Source: Halomonas piscis
Lineage (GTDB): Bacteria > Pseudomonadota > Gammaproteobacteria > Pseudomonadales > Halomonadaceae
Reading direction: 5' to 3'
Length of the DNA: 64,000 nucleotides
NCBI RefSeq assembly: GCF_031886125.1
Contig: NZ_CP119391.1
Span: 3,162,001 to 3,226,000, forward strand
Shown piece after piece: positions 8,494 through 17,409 of the stretch; position 1 is the stretch's first letter, and each line of letters begins with the position of its first letter. A program made the position numbers and the translations under genes. Below the pieces are notes generated by a model. That model did no database searches. It worked only from the letters and a program-made list of their open reading frames with translations, and was not told the origin of the DNA.

Positions 8494-9297
8494 CTATTCA
8501 AAATCGATGGCAATCCGGCCAAAATGGCCGAAGTCCGCGCGAATCTCGGTACCCGACGGGCATTCAATAGGACTAATGAAAGACCCTGCCAGCACCACCT
8601 GCCCGGCTTCCATACGCTGCCCATAGTCCTGCATACGTCTTGCCAGCCAGACTAATCCAGTCACCGGATCATCCAGTACACCGGCACCCAGGCCGGTCGC
8701 TACTGGATCGCCATTGCTCTTGACAATGGCACCCACCCAGCGGAGATCCAGAGCCTCAGGGCCGTGATGCTTATCGCCAAGCACAATGCCTGCATTGGCA
8801 GCGTTATCCGAGACCGTGTCGGTAATAAGGCGACGCTGGCCGGTATCAACATCGGTTCGCACAATGCGGGTATCAAGAATTTCAATGGCCGGAGCTACGT
8901 AGTCCGTGGCAGCCAATACATCTTCGCGTGTGACCTCACCTTCCAGCGGCGCTTTAAGCACGAAGGCAATTTCAACTTCGATGCGCGGCTGAATGAAACG
9001 TGCCTGCGGAACTACCGCTCCCGACTCGAACCACATGTCGTCATACAGCACGCCACTATCAGGAGTATCAATGCCTAATGCATCCTGCATAACCTTGGAT
9101 GTCAGACCGATCTTCCAGCCAATGATGCGTCTACCTGCAGCACGCTTGTAATCCATCAGGCGAGTCTGAATCGCATAGGCATCATCCAACGTCATACCGG
9201 GATGACGCTGTGACAAAAGCCCGATCTGACGCCGCTCGGCCTCAGCCTGAATCAGATCAGCCGCAGCAGCGTCGATCTGGTCGGCGGTCAACGTCAT
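8494..9297 (-). CDS. hpaH: 2-oxo-hept-4-ene-1,7-dioate hydratase
   Basis: Hydrates 2-oxohept-4-ene-1,7-dioate to 4-hydroxy-2-oxoheptanedioate, the HpaI substrate. From the ATG at 9297 the protein is 267 aa, the same length as E. coli HpaH. That ATG shares an ATGA overlap with the hpaG stop; a start 21 bases further upstream is possible but unnecessary. Family landmarks are GWKIGLTSKVMQ near the N-terminus, the metal-binding Glu pair in QPRIEVEIAFVL and the glycine-rich GAGVLDDPVTGLVWL. Its position between hpaG and hpaI follows pathway order. Confidence 0.94.
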   Translation of the reverse strand: MTLTADQIDAAAADLIQAEAERRQIGLLSQRHPGMTLDDAYAIQTRLMDYKRAAGRRIIGWKIGLTSKVMQDALGIDTPDSGVLYDDMWFESGAVVPQARFIQPRIEVEIAFVLKAPLEGEVTREDVLAATDYVAPAIEILDTRIVRTDVDTGQRRLITDTVSDNAANAGIVLGDKHHGPEALDLRWVGAIVKSNGDPVATGLGAGVLDDPVTGLVWLARRMQDYGQRMEAGQVVLAGSFISPIECPSGTEIRADFGHFGRIAIDFE

Positions 9298-10172
9298 TGC
9301 TCGTCCCCCACCGTGCACGCCAGCGTACCCAAGCCGTCGGCCTCAACCTCCACACGGTCACCGGGCTTGAGCCATACGGGTGGATCAAAGCGTGCACCGG
9401 CGCCAGTGGGCGTACCGGCAACGATGACATCGCCAGGCTTGAGTGTGGTAAACGTCGAGATGTAATTAATCAGGTACCGAAAATCGAACATCATATGGAT
9501 GGTTCTATCATCCTGTCGGATTTCCCCATTGACGCGCGTGGTCAACCGAATATCGGCAATTTGACTCTCATCCTCGAATGGCACCAGCCAAGGCCCCATG
9601 GCACCCGTGTGATCAAAGTTCTTGCCCTGGGTAACATTGAACTTGGCGTGACGTACCCAATCACGGATAGTGCCTTCGTTAGCCAGCGTCAATGCCGATA
9701 CATGATCGAGCGCATCTTCTCGCGGAATGCGACGGCCTTCTTTGCCGATGATCAGCACCACTTCGCCTTCATAGTCCAGCTGTTCGGATTCCGGAGGCCT
9801 CATGATCAACTTTTCGTGACCAACAAAACTTTCCGGAAAACGTATGAACAGCGACGGATAATCCGGCTGAGCCTGACCGTCCTTGTACTCGGCATTACGG
9901 TTAGGGTAGTTCACACCCACGCAGATGATCTTTCCCGGACGCGCAATGGGTAGCTGATATTCAATATCCGCCAGAGCGATATCAGGTGTGGCGTTACTAC
10001 CGGCTTCGACCAGCTGGTCGAGACAGTCATCGGCCACCACATCGTCCAACGTAGGCCAGCGATCGGCAAACTGCTGCCCCAGATCCACAACACCCTGGTC
10101 AGTGATCAGGCCATAGCTGTGGCGGCCCTGGTACGTAAAACTTGCCACTCGCGGGCGGGTTACATTGCCCAT
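9294..10172 (-). CDS. hpaG: Fumarylacetoacetate hydrolase family protein, 5-oxopent-3-ene-1,2,5-tricarboxylate decarboxylase type
   Basis: Probably decarboxylates 5-oxopent-3-ene-1,2,5-tricarboxylate to the HpaH substrate. The start at 10172 is set by AAGGAGG nine bases upstream, giving 292 aa. An upstream-extended frame to 10310 runs into hpaE and is rejected. The FAH-fold core shows CVGVNYPNRNAEY, the metal-binding Glu motif LDYEGEVVLIIGK and the signature GDVIVAGTPTGAG. E. coli HpaG is a tandem of two such domains that does both decarboxylation and isomerisation. This protein has one domain, consistent with a separate HpaF isomerase at 25856. The exact step is inferred from operon context. 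Confidence 0.88.
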   Translation of the reverse strand: MGNVTRPRVASFTYQGRHSYGLITDQGVVDLGQQFADRWPTLDDVVADDCLDQLVEAGSNATPDIALADIEYQLPIARPGKIICVGVNYPNRNAEYKDGQAQPDYPSLFIRFPESFVGHEKLIMRPPESEQLDYEGEVVLIIGKEGRRIPREDALDHVSALTLANEGTIRDWVRHAKFNVTQGKNFDHTGAMGPWLVPFEDESQIADIRLTTRVNGEIRQDDRTIHMMFDFRYLINYISTFTTLKPGDVIVAGTPTGAGARFDPPVWLKPGDRVEVEADGLGTLACTVGDEQ

Positions 10173-10215
10173 ATCTAGATGCCTCCTTGAAAAAATGACA
10201 CAATTTCGAGATTGT

Positions 10216-11739
10216 TCAGCTATCCAGTTTAGGAATGCTGTGAGCATCCGTGGCAAAGGCAACGTTTTTGGTTTCCATATAGAAATCGAACGACCAATCA
10301 CCCCCATCACGCCCCACGCCGGAGTACTTCACGCCGCCGAACGGTGCTGGCAAATGACGTACGTTCTGGGAGTTTATCCAGATCATCCCAGCTTCCATCT
10401 TGTCGGAGAATCGCAGTGCACGCGTAACATCCGAGGTCCAGACATACCCGGCCAAACCATATTCGACGGCATTGGAAAGAGCCAGCGCCTCGGCCTCATC
10501 CTTGAATGGAATAGCTGTCAGTACCGGTCCGAATATCTCTTCGCTGGCAATGCGCATTGACTGATTAGCGTTAGTAAACAGCGTTGGCCGCACATAGCAG
10601 CCTTTGCCAAGTTCACCGTCGGTGGCTTTTTCACCTCCCGTGGCAATGGTCGCGCCTTCTTCGCGGGCTATGTCGAAATAGGACAATACCTTTTCTTCGT
10701 GCGAGGGGTGAATCAGCGGACCGATCACTGTATCCGGATCTAACGGATGACCGATTTTGATATTGGCCGCGCGCTCGGCAACTTTAGCAGTAAACTCCTC
10801 ATAGACTGACTCGGCCACCAGTAGACGACTGGACGAGGTACAGCGCTCGCCGTTGAGCGAGTAAATCATGAAAATAGCAGCGTCTGCGGCACGGTCCAGG
10901 TCCGCATCCTCAAACACCACCACAGCATTCTTGCCGCCCAGCTCGAAGTGAAAGCGCTTTAGCGTATCTGCTCCCTGCTTCTGAATGAGCTGGCCAGTAC
11001 GGCTTTCGCCAACGAAACCAATCGCTTTGATATCCGGATGCTCGGTCAGTGCCTTGCCGGCGCCTTCACCGAAGCCATTAACGGTATTCCAAACCCCTTT
11101 AGGCAAACCGGCCTCTTCAGCAATCTCCACCAGCAGACGCGCGGTCAACGGCGAAAATTCAGCAGGCTTGTGCACGACCGTACAGCCGGCTGCCAATGCC
11201 GGTGCGATTTTCCAGGTAGACAGCATAAAGGGCGTATTCCAGGGCGTGATCAACCCCACCGGCCCGATTGGTGAACGCGAGGTCACGTTGAGCTGATTGG
11301 GCGCCTGCAGGGCTTGACCGTCTCGTGCCTGGGGGGCCCGATCGGCGAAGAAGCGAAAGTTTCCGGCGCCCCGCAGGGCTGCTTTTTCCATGAAACGCAG
11401 CGACTGACCAGTATCCATACATTCCGTGAACGCAATCTGTTCTGCATGCGCTTCAATAGCATCGGCCACGTTGTGTAAGATCTGCTTGCGCTTCTTGCCA
11501 TCCATGTCGCGCCACTCGGCAAACGCATCCTTGGCGGCCTTCGCAGCTCGATCAATATCCTCAGCATCGCCATGGGCCACATCGGCCAGCGGCGCCATAT
11601 CGATGGGCGAGACGCTTTCAAATGTCTTGCCACTGGCCGCGGGAACGGGTCTGCCATCAATGTAGTTGGACACCCCATCATTCTTGAAGCGTTCCAGGTA
11701 AGCATTTGCCTTGGCAAGATTCTGTTCAAGTGTGGACAT
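10216..11739 (-). CDS. hpaE: 5-carboxymethyl-2-hydroxymuconate semialdehyde dehydrogenase
   Basis: NAD-dependent dehydrogenase that oxidises the ring-cleavage semialdehyde to 5-carboxymethyl-2-hydroxymuconate. The protein is 507 aa. Catalytic residues are C300 (NGERCTSSS), E266 (ELGGKN) and N168 (PWNTP), with K191 in the cofactor site. The C-terminal PFGGVKYSGVGRDGG is typical of the HpaE/XylG branch. AAGGAG sits five bases before the ATG. It is the first gene of the operon, transcribed from the 11,740-12,256 intergenic region. The 43-base gap to hpaG contains that gene's Shine-Dalgarno sequence. Confidence 0.95.
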   Translation of the reverse strand: MSTLEQNLAKANAYLERFKNDGVSNYIDGRPVPAASGKTFESVSPIDMAPLADVAHGDAEDIDRAAKAAKDAFAEWRDMDGKKRKQILHNVADAIEAHAEQIAFTECMDTGQSLRFMEKAALRGAGNFRFFADRAPQARDGQALQAPNQLNVTSRSPIGPVGLITPWNTPFMLSTWKIAPALAAGCTVVHKPAEFSPLTARLLVEIAEEAGLPKGVWNTVNGFGEGAGKALTEHPDIKAIGFVGESRTGQLIQKQGADTLKRFHFELGGKNAVVVFEDADLDRAADAAIFMIYSLNGERCTSSSRLLVAESVYEEFTAKVAERAANIKIGHPLDPDTVIGPLIHPSHEEKVLSYFDIAREEGATIATGGEKATDGELGKGCYVRPTLFTNANQSMRIASEEIFGPVLTAIPFKDEAEALALSNAVEYGLAGYVWTSDVTRALRFSDKMEAGMIWINSQNVRHLPAPFGGVKYSGVGRDGGDWSFDFYMETKNVAFATDAHSIPKLDS

Positions 11740-12063
11740 GACTGCTCCTTCATATAACTGATGTATTCAATGAAATAGTTTCTGCTTTCACTGAAGATTT
11801 ACGGGAATTCTCAAGCCTTCAGCGACGAGGAAATACTCGCAATTTCAAATAGCTAGCTAGGGCTATCGGTACAGCTTTTTTCCGGCAATAGCCAAGCAGC
11901 AGCACTCGCAACGCATGGCCTGAACAAACGACGCAAGCTATAACCTAGCCGGTACCCAAAAGCCTGTCACCCAATGCACTGCACAGGCAATCCATATCGA
12001 TGCTGGCTGAATGTTCGTGGTCAAGTGCGACATACAAATACTTTTGTGATTTTGTCAATTTAC

Positions 12064-12109
12064 TTATCATGTTAAACAGATAAACGAATGTCAATGATTA
12101 ACGTGTTAA
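12064..12109. promoter_or_regulatory. Two palindromic regulator sites at the hpa promoter
   Basis: Site A, 12064-12075, reads TTATCATGTTAA. Site B, 12098-12109, reads TTAACGTGTTAA with perfect 5-bp arms. Each matches the palindrome TTAACATGTTAA at 11 of 12 positions. Site A covers the predicted -10 and site B lies just upstream of the -35, an arrangement suited to repression by a MarR-type dimer. Assignment to HpaR is inference. Confidence 0.55.
12066..12094 (-). promoter_or_regulatory. Candidate sigma-70 promoter of the hpa operon
   Basis: Minus strand: perfect TTGACA -35 (12094-12089), 17-base spacer, CATGAT -10 (12071-12066). The -10 region is embedded in TTAACATGATAA, and the layout (TTTAACAT overlapping the -10) is the same as at the dctP promoter. 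A second TTGACA with a weaker GTATGT -10 occurs at 12058-12030. Confidence 0.55.
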
Positions 12110-12256
12110 ACAAAAGTCGTATATCAATCCTCCCTCTTCCCTGCCCTGATGTAGTTACAATGCTTGATCCGGTCTGAGAAATGGCCATAGCATAGCCCTC
12201 AAACCTTCATTAGCACGCTAAAAGGCATCGCCTGAATTCAGCGATGGGAGATAAAC

Positions 12257-13690
12257 ATGAGCGCCGAACAGAGTACTGAATACCTGTCACCCCGAGCCTT
12301 GAGGCAGCATTTCGACCTGCCTGAATGCGGCCGTGAAATTTGTGACCCAGCCACACAGGAAATTGTCGGCTGGGCGCCACAGCCGGACGCCAAAGACGTC
12401 GACCAGGCCGTTAGCGTTGCGCGTAACGCCCAGAAAAAATGGGCTGAGCGAGCCGGCAGCGAGCGGTGCGACATCCTTATGCAGATCGCCGATGCTATTG
12501 AGCAGCAAGCCGAATCGCTGGCCCAGCTGCTGTCACGCGAACAGGGCAAGCCCCTCAACGGCCCCAATGCTCGTTTTGAGGTCCAGGCGTGTATCGACTG
12601 GTTGCGTGCCACAGCCAGCTTTAAATTGGAGCCCGAAACGCTATTTGATGACGATTCTGGTAAGGCCGTTATGTACTACAGACCTGTGGGCGTAGTCGGC
12701 GCTATCGGCCCATGGAACTGGCCAATGATGATATCCATATGGCAGATCGCTCCCAGCCTGCGTATGGGCAACGCTGTCGTACTCAAACCCAGCGAGTACA
12801 CGCCCCTATCGGTACTAGCGCTGGCTCATGTCATCAACTCAGTGCTGCCGGAAGGCTTATTGCAGGTAGTAGCCGGTGAACGTGAGGTCGGCGAAGCTAT
12901 ATCGACCCACTCGGGTATTGACAAGATCATGTTCACAGGCTCCACACAGACCGGCAAAGCCATTATCAAAGCGGCTGCCAGCACGCTCAAGCTCACTACC
13001 ATGGAGCTAGGCGGCAATGATCCCGGCATTGTATTGGATGACGCTAACCCGACCGCAATCGCTGCTGACCTTTTCTGGGGCGCCTTCATCAATACCGGCC
13101 AGACCTGCGCCTGCCTAAAACGTCTATATGTGCACGATTCAATCTATGAGGACGTCTGCGAAGAGCTGAAAAGATTCGCCCAGACGATACCGATGGGTCC
13201 CGGGCTAAATGAAAGCAACCTCCTCGGCCCACTGCAAAACGCCCAGCAGCTGAACATCGTCAAACGGCTGGTCGAGGCGGCGAAGGATAGCGGCGCTCGC
13301 GTGCTTATGGGCGGCGAGCTACCACAAGATAACCAGGCAGGCTATTTCTATCCGACTACCCTCGTAGCCGACATCGACAATAACAATCCATTAGTAACCG
13401 AAGAGCAGTTTGGGCCAGTATTGCCCATCATCCGTTACCATACACTGGACCAGGCTATTGAATGGGCCAATAGCCTACCCGTGGGCTTGGGTTCCTCCGT
13501 CTGGACACCAGATCCTGAACGGGCACAGGCAGTGGCTCAACAGCTGGAAGCCGGTACCACCTGGATCAACAAGCATGGCCAGGTTGATCCACGAATGCCT
13601 TTTGGCGGCATTAAACAATCCGGCCAAGGTGTAGAGTTCGGCATCGAAGGCCTTAAACAGGTCGCTTTACAGCATGTAATTCATCATTAA
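12257..13690 (+). CDS. Aldehyde dehydrogenase, FeaB/phenylacetaldehyde dehydrogenase-like
   Basis: NAD(P)-dependent oxidation of an aldehyde, most likely (4-hydroxy)phenylacetaldehyde to (4-hydroxy)phenylacetate. The protein is 477 aa. N154 (PWNWP), E250 (ELGGND) and C284 (GQTCAC) form the catalytic set, and the C-terminus keeps MPFGGIKQSGQG. GGGAG lies six bases before the ATG. It is divergent from hpaE and followed by an arylpyruvate-type decarboxylase, with a FeaR-like regulator nearby. FeaR in E. coli activates phenylacetaldehyde dehydrogenase. The aldehyde substrate is therefore a context inference; broad-range aldehyde use is possible. Confidence 0.85.
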   Translation: MSAEQSTEYLSPRALRQHFDLPECGREICDPATQEIVGWAPQPDAKDVDQAVSVARNAQKKWAERAGSERCDILMQIADAIEQQAESLAQLLSREQGKPLNGPNARFEVQACIDWLRATASFKLEPETLFDDDSGKAVMYYRPVGVVGAIGPWNWPMMISIWQIAPSLRMGNAVVLKPSEYTPLSVLALAHVINSVLPEGLLQVVAGEREVGEAISTHSGIDKIMFTGSTQTGKAIIKAAASTLKLTTMELGGNDPGIVLDDANPTAIAADLFWGAFINTGQTCACLKRLYVHDSIYEDVCEELKRFAQTIPMGPGLNESNLLGPLQNAQQLNIVKRLVEAAKDSGARVLMGGELPQDNQAGYFYPTTLVADIDNNNPLVTEEQFGPVLPIIRYHTLDQAIEWANSLPVGLGSSVWTPDPERAQAVAQQLEAGTTWINKHGQVDPRMPFGGIKQSGQGVEFGIEGLKQVALQHVIHH

Positions 13691-13755
13691 GCATAAGTGG
13701 CTGCTCAGATATTTTGACGCATAATAGTAGGCCCACCGATCGCCTGGAAGCGTCT

Positions 13756-13807
13756 GTGGCTGTTCAAGTGCTACGTCAAGAAGGCACGATTAGTTATGAA
13801 CAGCCAC
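13756..13807. repeat. Long inverted repeat downstream of the aldehyde dehydrogenase gene
   Basis: Perfect 11-bp arms GTGGCTGTTCA (13756-13766) and TGAACAGCCAC (13797-13807), separated by 30 bases, in the 215-base gap before the decarboxylase gene. It could be a stem-loop or a regulator site. It lacks the T-run of an intrinsic terminator. Confidence 0.5.
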
Positions 13808-13905
13808 TTAGAAGTTCTCTTGCTATCAGAAGAGAGTGACTTCTATCATTTATTTGATCACCAAGGACCCTACAGCTAGATCACATAACGTTATAGGTAC
13901 GGGAT

Positions 13906-15591
13906 ATGCAAACCACAGTCGGAGAATTTCTTTTTACACGTTTGCGTCAGGCTGGAGTGACTGAAGTAATTGGAATGCCTGGCGATTTCAACCTCAACCT
14001 GCTAGAACAACTCGAAGACATGGACGGGATCCGATTCGTCGGAGCATGCAATGAACTGAATGCTGCCTATGCCGCGGACGGTTATGCCCGGCGCCGCGGA
14101 ATCGGCGCATTGATGACAACCTACGGCGTCGGAGAGCTCAGCGCGCTATGCGGTATTGCCGGGGCGAACTCCGAGCACTTGCCGGTTTTCTCGATCGGTG
14201 GCGCACCGCCCTTGTTTGCGACTCAGAATCGATTTCGGCTGCATCACTCGTTGGCGGACGGCGACTTCGACAACATGCTTTTGAGTATGGCGCCGTTCAC
14301 CGTGACCGCTGTCCATATCGACTCGACAAACGCGGTCGAGGAAATCGACCGCGCACTGCATTTATGCCTGCGCAAGCAGCGCCCAGTGCATATCCAGATC
14401 CCGTCCGACGTATCGCACCTAAAGATCGAGGCGCCAGATACGCCGTTTGACGTGCGCATGCCGGCCAGCGATCCCGAGCGGCTCGCAGCGGCACTTGCTC
14501 ATGTGCAAGAGAAACTCGCGTCTGCAAAACGTCCCGCAATTCTCACTGACATGGACGCAGATCGTCACGACCTGATCGAGGGTTTGCGTGTACTCGCCGA
14601 TCGCGCCGGCATTCCCTATGCGCAGTTGCCGACGGCCAAGGCGCTGCTCGATGAGAACGGCCCCTTGTTTCTTGGCACCTACGCGGGTGAGGCCTCTTTT
14701 GCCGACGTTCGCGAGCGTATTGAGTCTGCGGATTTTCTCATCACGACGTCGCCGCGGTTCATTGAGAGTAACTCGGGTAACTTTACCGCGCAGCTGCCAT
14801 TCGAATCGGTCGTGGATATTCGCAACCACCGCGTGACGGTCGGCCCCGACTACTACGAAGGGGTCGTCGGTTCTGAACTACTCGCGCTCCTCGTCGACAC
14901 CTTTCCTGAGCACTCAACGACCGACACTGCTGCTGACATGCCAACCGCCGTATCGCCTCAGCAAGAGCCGGGCAACGCAAGCGATTCGTTGACCCATGCA
15001 CGGCTATGGCCGCGCATGGCCGAATTTCTGCGTCCGGACGACGTTGTGATTGCTGAGGCCGGAACGTCGAATATCGGACTTTCCAGTCAACGCCTGCCCT
15101 CGAACACGGCGTATGTGGCGTCGAATATCTGGGGGGCTATCGGTTACACGCTGCCTGCGTTATTCGGCAGCATGCTTGCGGCGCCGGAGCGTCGGCATCT
15201 GCTCTTCATCGGCGATGGTTCGTTCCAGCTCACCGCACAGGAACTGTCGTCAATCCTGCGCCACGATCAGCGGCCGATCATCGTGCTGATCGACAACGCC
15301 GGTTACACGATCGAACGCTGGATACTCGGGATGGATCGCACCTATAACGATGTCGCCGCCTGGGATTACGGGCGCCTGCCGCAGATCTTCGACGCGGAGA
15401 CGACGATGCGTTCATACCACGCATCCACCCATGAAGAACTCGACGATGCGCTCGCGCATATCGAATCTTCCGAGTACGGCGCTTTTCTGGTTCTGCAGCT
15501 CGATCCAAAAGACGCTCCGGCAGGGTTGAAGGCTTTCGGCCCATCTGTCGCTGATTTCGACTACGGCCCGACGGGTCCGCGCAATCCATGA
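13906..15591 (+). CDS. Thiamine-diphosphate 2-oxoacid decarboxylase (indolepyruvate/phenylpyruvate decarboxylase type)
   Basis: Non-oxidative decarboxylase converting an arylpyruvate to the aryl-acetaldehyde. The protein is 561 aa with the three TPP-enzyme domains. The catalytic glutamate is E50 (GACNELNAAYAADG), the PDC-clade HH pair is H113-H114 followed by a DGDF-like motif, and the TPP/Mg motif begins GDGS and ends in DNAGYTIE. The TIE ending and HH pair separate it from acetolactate synthases. Placed after a phenylacetaldehyde-type dehydrogenase, it would form an Ehrlich-like route from hydroxyphenylpyruvate to hydroxyphenylacetate (inference). Base composition is richer in GC than the flanking hpa genes, so it may have a different history. 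Confidence 0.87.
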   Translation: MQTTVGEFLFTRLRQAGVTEVIGMPGDFNLNLLEQLEDMDGIRFVGACNELNAAYAADGYARRRGIGALMTTYGVGELSALCGIAGANSEHLPVFSIGGAPPLFATQNRFRLHHSLADGDFDNMLLSMAPFTVTAVHIDSTNAVEEIDRALHLCLRKQRPVHIQIPSDVSHLKIEAPDTPFDVRMPASDPERLAAALAHVQEKLASAKRPAILTDMDADRHDLIEGLRVLADRAGIPYAQLPTAKALLDENGPLFLGTYAGEASFADVRERIESADFLITTSPRFIESNSGNFTAQLPFESVVDIRNHRVTVGPDYYEGVVGSELLALLVDTFPEHSTTDTAADMPTAVSPQQEPGNASDSLTHARLWPRMAEFLRPDDVVIAEAGTSNIGLSSQRLPSNTAYVASNIWGAIGYTLPALFGSMLAAPERRHLLFIGDGSFQLTAQELSSILRHDQRPIIVLIDNAGYTIERWILGMDRTYNDVAAWDYGRLPQIFDAETTMRSYHASTHEELDDALAHIESSEYGAFLVLQLDPKDAPAGLKAFGPSVADFDYGPTGPRNP

Positions 15592-15945
15592 TGCCCGCAG
15601 ACTACGACTAACCAATAGCGCAACAAGCCCCGGCCTTCAGGCCGGGGAAGGATAGCGCGGACAACGTAGCCTTCCTTGATTAACGGCCGGGCGTCAGTTT
15701 CAGGGGCGTTCGGCGTCATAATGACTCTGTAGCCTCGCCATTAATAAGTTCATTGGCAGCGTCAGTCAGATCGGGAAACTAGCCGGTGGTAGGGGAGAGG
15801 GCGCGGCTCTGTAGCCCTTTATCCGGAGGCTGGGGTAGGCCATGGACGCGACGCTATAGGGGCGAGTAGGATTGCTTACAATACGGCACATAAGCCATAG
15901 GGCTATGGCCGCAAAACAGTCAGCAATAACAATAACGGAGTACCT
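15592..15945. other. Intergenic region between decarboxylase and NSS transporter
   Basis: 354 bases without a convincing gene. It contains a perfect GC-rich hairpin (15628-15647) just after the decarboxylase gene, and a CGGAG ribosome site before the transporter start. I see no other feature. Confidence 0.5.
15628..15647. terminator. GC-rich stem-loop (possible terminator or IS200/IS605-type hairpin)
   Basis: Perfect 8-bp arms CCCCGGCC (15628-15635) and GGCCGGGG (15640-15647) with loop TTCA, 37 bases after the decarboxylase stop. No T-run follows. Hairpins of this form also occur at the ends of IS200/IS605 elements, but no tnpA or tnpB remains here. Confidence 0.4.
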
Positions 15946-17409
15946 ATGACAACGTCACAACAACCACGCGTCCAGTGGCAGGGCCGCTGGAGCTTTTTAC
16001 TCGCGGCCACCGGTTCGGCGGTGGGGCTTGGGAACATCTGGAAGTTTCCCTATATTACTGGCGAGTTCGGCGGCGGCGCCTTTGTACTGGTGTATCTGAT
16101 GTGCATCTTTGCCGTGGGCGTGCCGGTGATGATGACCGAAATTTCACTCGGACGCCGCGGGCGCGGAAGCCCGGTGGACGCCGTTCGCCGCGTAGTGAAC
16201 GAGTCCGGCCGCGGATCAATGTGGTCGCTGGTAGGCTGGATGGCAATGATCTGCGGTTTTATGATTCTGTCCTTTTACGTGGTGGTGGCCGGCTGGTCGT
16301 TCGCCTACGTCTGGAAGATGCTCACCGGCGGCATCAGCGGCACAGGCGTGGACGACATGGTGGCGGTGTTTACCGCCAACAACCAGAACCCGCTCAATCT
16401 GGGCTTCTGGAGTACCCTAGTGACCGTGGCGACGATGTTCATCGTCGGCAAGGGGGTGCAGAAAGGCATCGAAAGAAGCGTCAGCTGGATGATGCCAGGG
16501 CTGGTGCTGATGCTGCTGCTGCTGATTATCTACGGGCTGTTTTCCGGCGGCTTTATCGAGACGGTACGCTTTCTGTTTGCCTTTGACGCCGGCAGCCTGT
16601 CAAGCGCGGGGATGCTGGCAGCGCTGGGGCACGCCTTTTTTACCCTGTCGCTCGCCTCCGGCGCGATTCTGACCTACGGCAGCTACCTGCCCAAAAGTGC
16701 CTCCATCGGGCGAACCGCCATCGGTGTGGCCATCGCCGATACCATTGTGGCGCTGATGGCTGGGCTGGCCATTTTCCCGGCGATTTTCGCCAACGGCATG
16801 GACCCGGGCGAAGGCCCGGGGCTGATTTTCATGAGCCTGCCGCTGGCGTTTCAGTCGATGCCTTTTGGCACCCTGTTCGGGTTGCTGTTTTTTATCATGC
16901 TGTCCATGGCCGCGCTGACGTCGTCGATCTCGATGATCGAGGCCACGCTCTCCTGGCTGTGCGACAACAAGGGGCTGTCGCGCCCCCAGGCCGCCTGGAG
17001 CGCGGGTATCGTGCTGTGGTTGGTCAGCACCCTAGCAATGTTGTCGTTCAACATTGGCGCTGACTGGACGCTTCTGGGCAAAAACTTCTTTGACTGGCTC
17101 GACTACTTGACCTCGCGCTTGCTGATGCCGCTAGGCGGGCTTGGCATGGTGGTGCTGGCGGGCTTTGTGCTTAAAAACGAAACGTTTCGTGACGAGCTTT
17201 CGCTACCGCCTTCGCTCTATGCCGTTTGGCTTTTTATGGTGCGCTACGTAAGCCCCTTGGGCATCGTGGTGATCTTTATCAATGCGCTGGGGCTTTATCA
17301 GGTCACCATAACGGCGGACTGGCCGTGGCTGCTGGGCATTCTGGTGGTCATGGTGGTGGCCGGCGAGGCGCTCAGCCCCCGGATTGGCCGGGCGTCGGCA
17401 GCGCGCTAG
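15946..17409 (+). CDS. Sodium-dependent transporter of the neurotransmitter:sodium symporter (NSS/SNF) family
   Basis: Inner-membrane Na+-coupled symporter, usually for amino acids. The 487-aa protein has about 11-12 hydrophobic segments. It begins with the NSS signature near residues 22-38 (GSAVGLGNIWKFPY), whose unwound helix 1 binds Na+ and substrate. Helices with GGGAFVLVY and SLGRRGRGSP follow, as in bacterial homologues. CGGAG is six bases before the ATG. Beside an aryl-2-oxoacid decarboxylase it could import an aromatic amino acid (inference). Its TAG stop is part of a CTAG tetranucleotide that received an IS701-type element, of which a decayed remnant follows directly. Confidence 0.9.
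   Translation: MTTSQQPRVQWQGRWSFLLAATGSAVGLGNIWKFPYITGEFGGGAFVLVYLMCIFAVGVPVMMTEISLGRRGRGSPVDAVRRVVNESGRGSMWSLVGWMAMICGFMILSFYVVVAGWSFAYVWKMLTGGISGTGVDDMVAVFTANNQNPLNLGFWSTLVTVATMFIVGKGVQKGIERSVSWMMPGLVLMLLLLIIYGLFSGGFIETVRFLFAFDAGSLSSAGMLAALGHAFFTLSLASGAILTYGSYLPKSASIGRTAIGVAIADTIVALMAGLAIFPAIFANGMDPGEGPGLIFMSLPLAFQSMPFGTLFGLLFFIMLSMAALTSSISMIEATLSWLCDNKGLSRPQAAWSAGIVLWLVSTLAMLSFNIGADWTLLGKNFFDWLDYLTSRLLMPLGGLGMVVLAGFVLKNETFRDELSLPPSLYAVWLFMVRYVSPLGIVVIFINALGLYQVTITADWPWLLGILVVMVVAGEALSPRIGRASAAR

Larger units (their letters stand above)
11740..12256. other. Divergent control region between hpaE and the FeaB-like gene
   Basis: 517 bases without a supportable gene, separating the leftward hpa operon from the rightward aldehyde dehydrogenase. 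It holds the leftward promoter (12066-12094), two palindrome-type sites (12064-12109) and a second leftward TTGACA (12058-12053). A weaker rightward -35/-10 pair also occurs: TTAACG 12098, TATATC 12120, spacer 16. The long 5' leader of hpaE, over 300 bases, contains no ORF that I trust. Confidence 0.6.

Noticed and set aside
10173..10310. N-terminal extension of hpaG
   Set aside because: It overlaps hpaE, while AAGGAGG precisely precedes the ATG at 10172.
15628..15647. Active IS200/IS605 element at the hairpin
   Set aside because: No tnpA/tnpB coding sequence is left nearby; only the hairpin form is suggestive.
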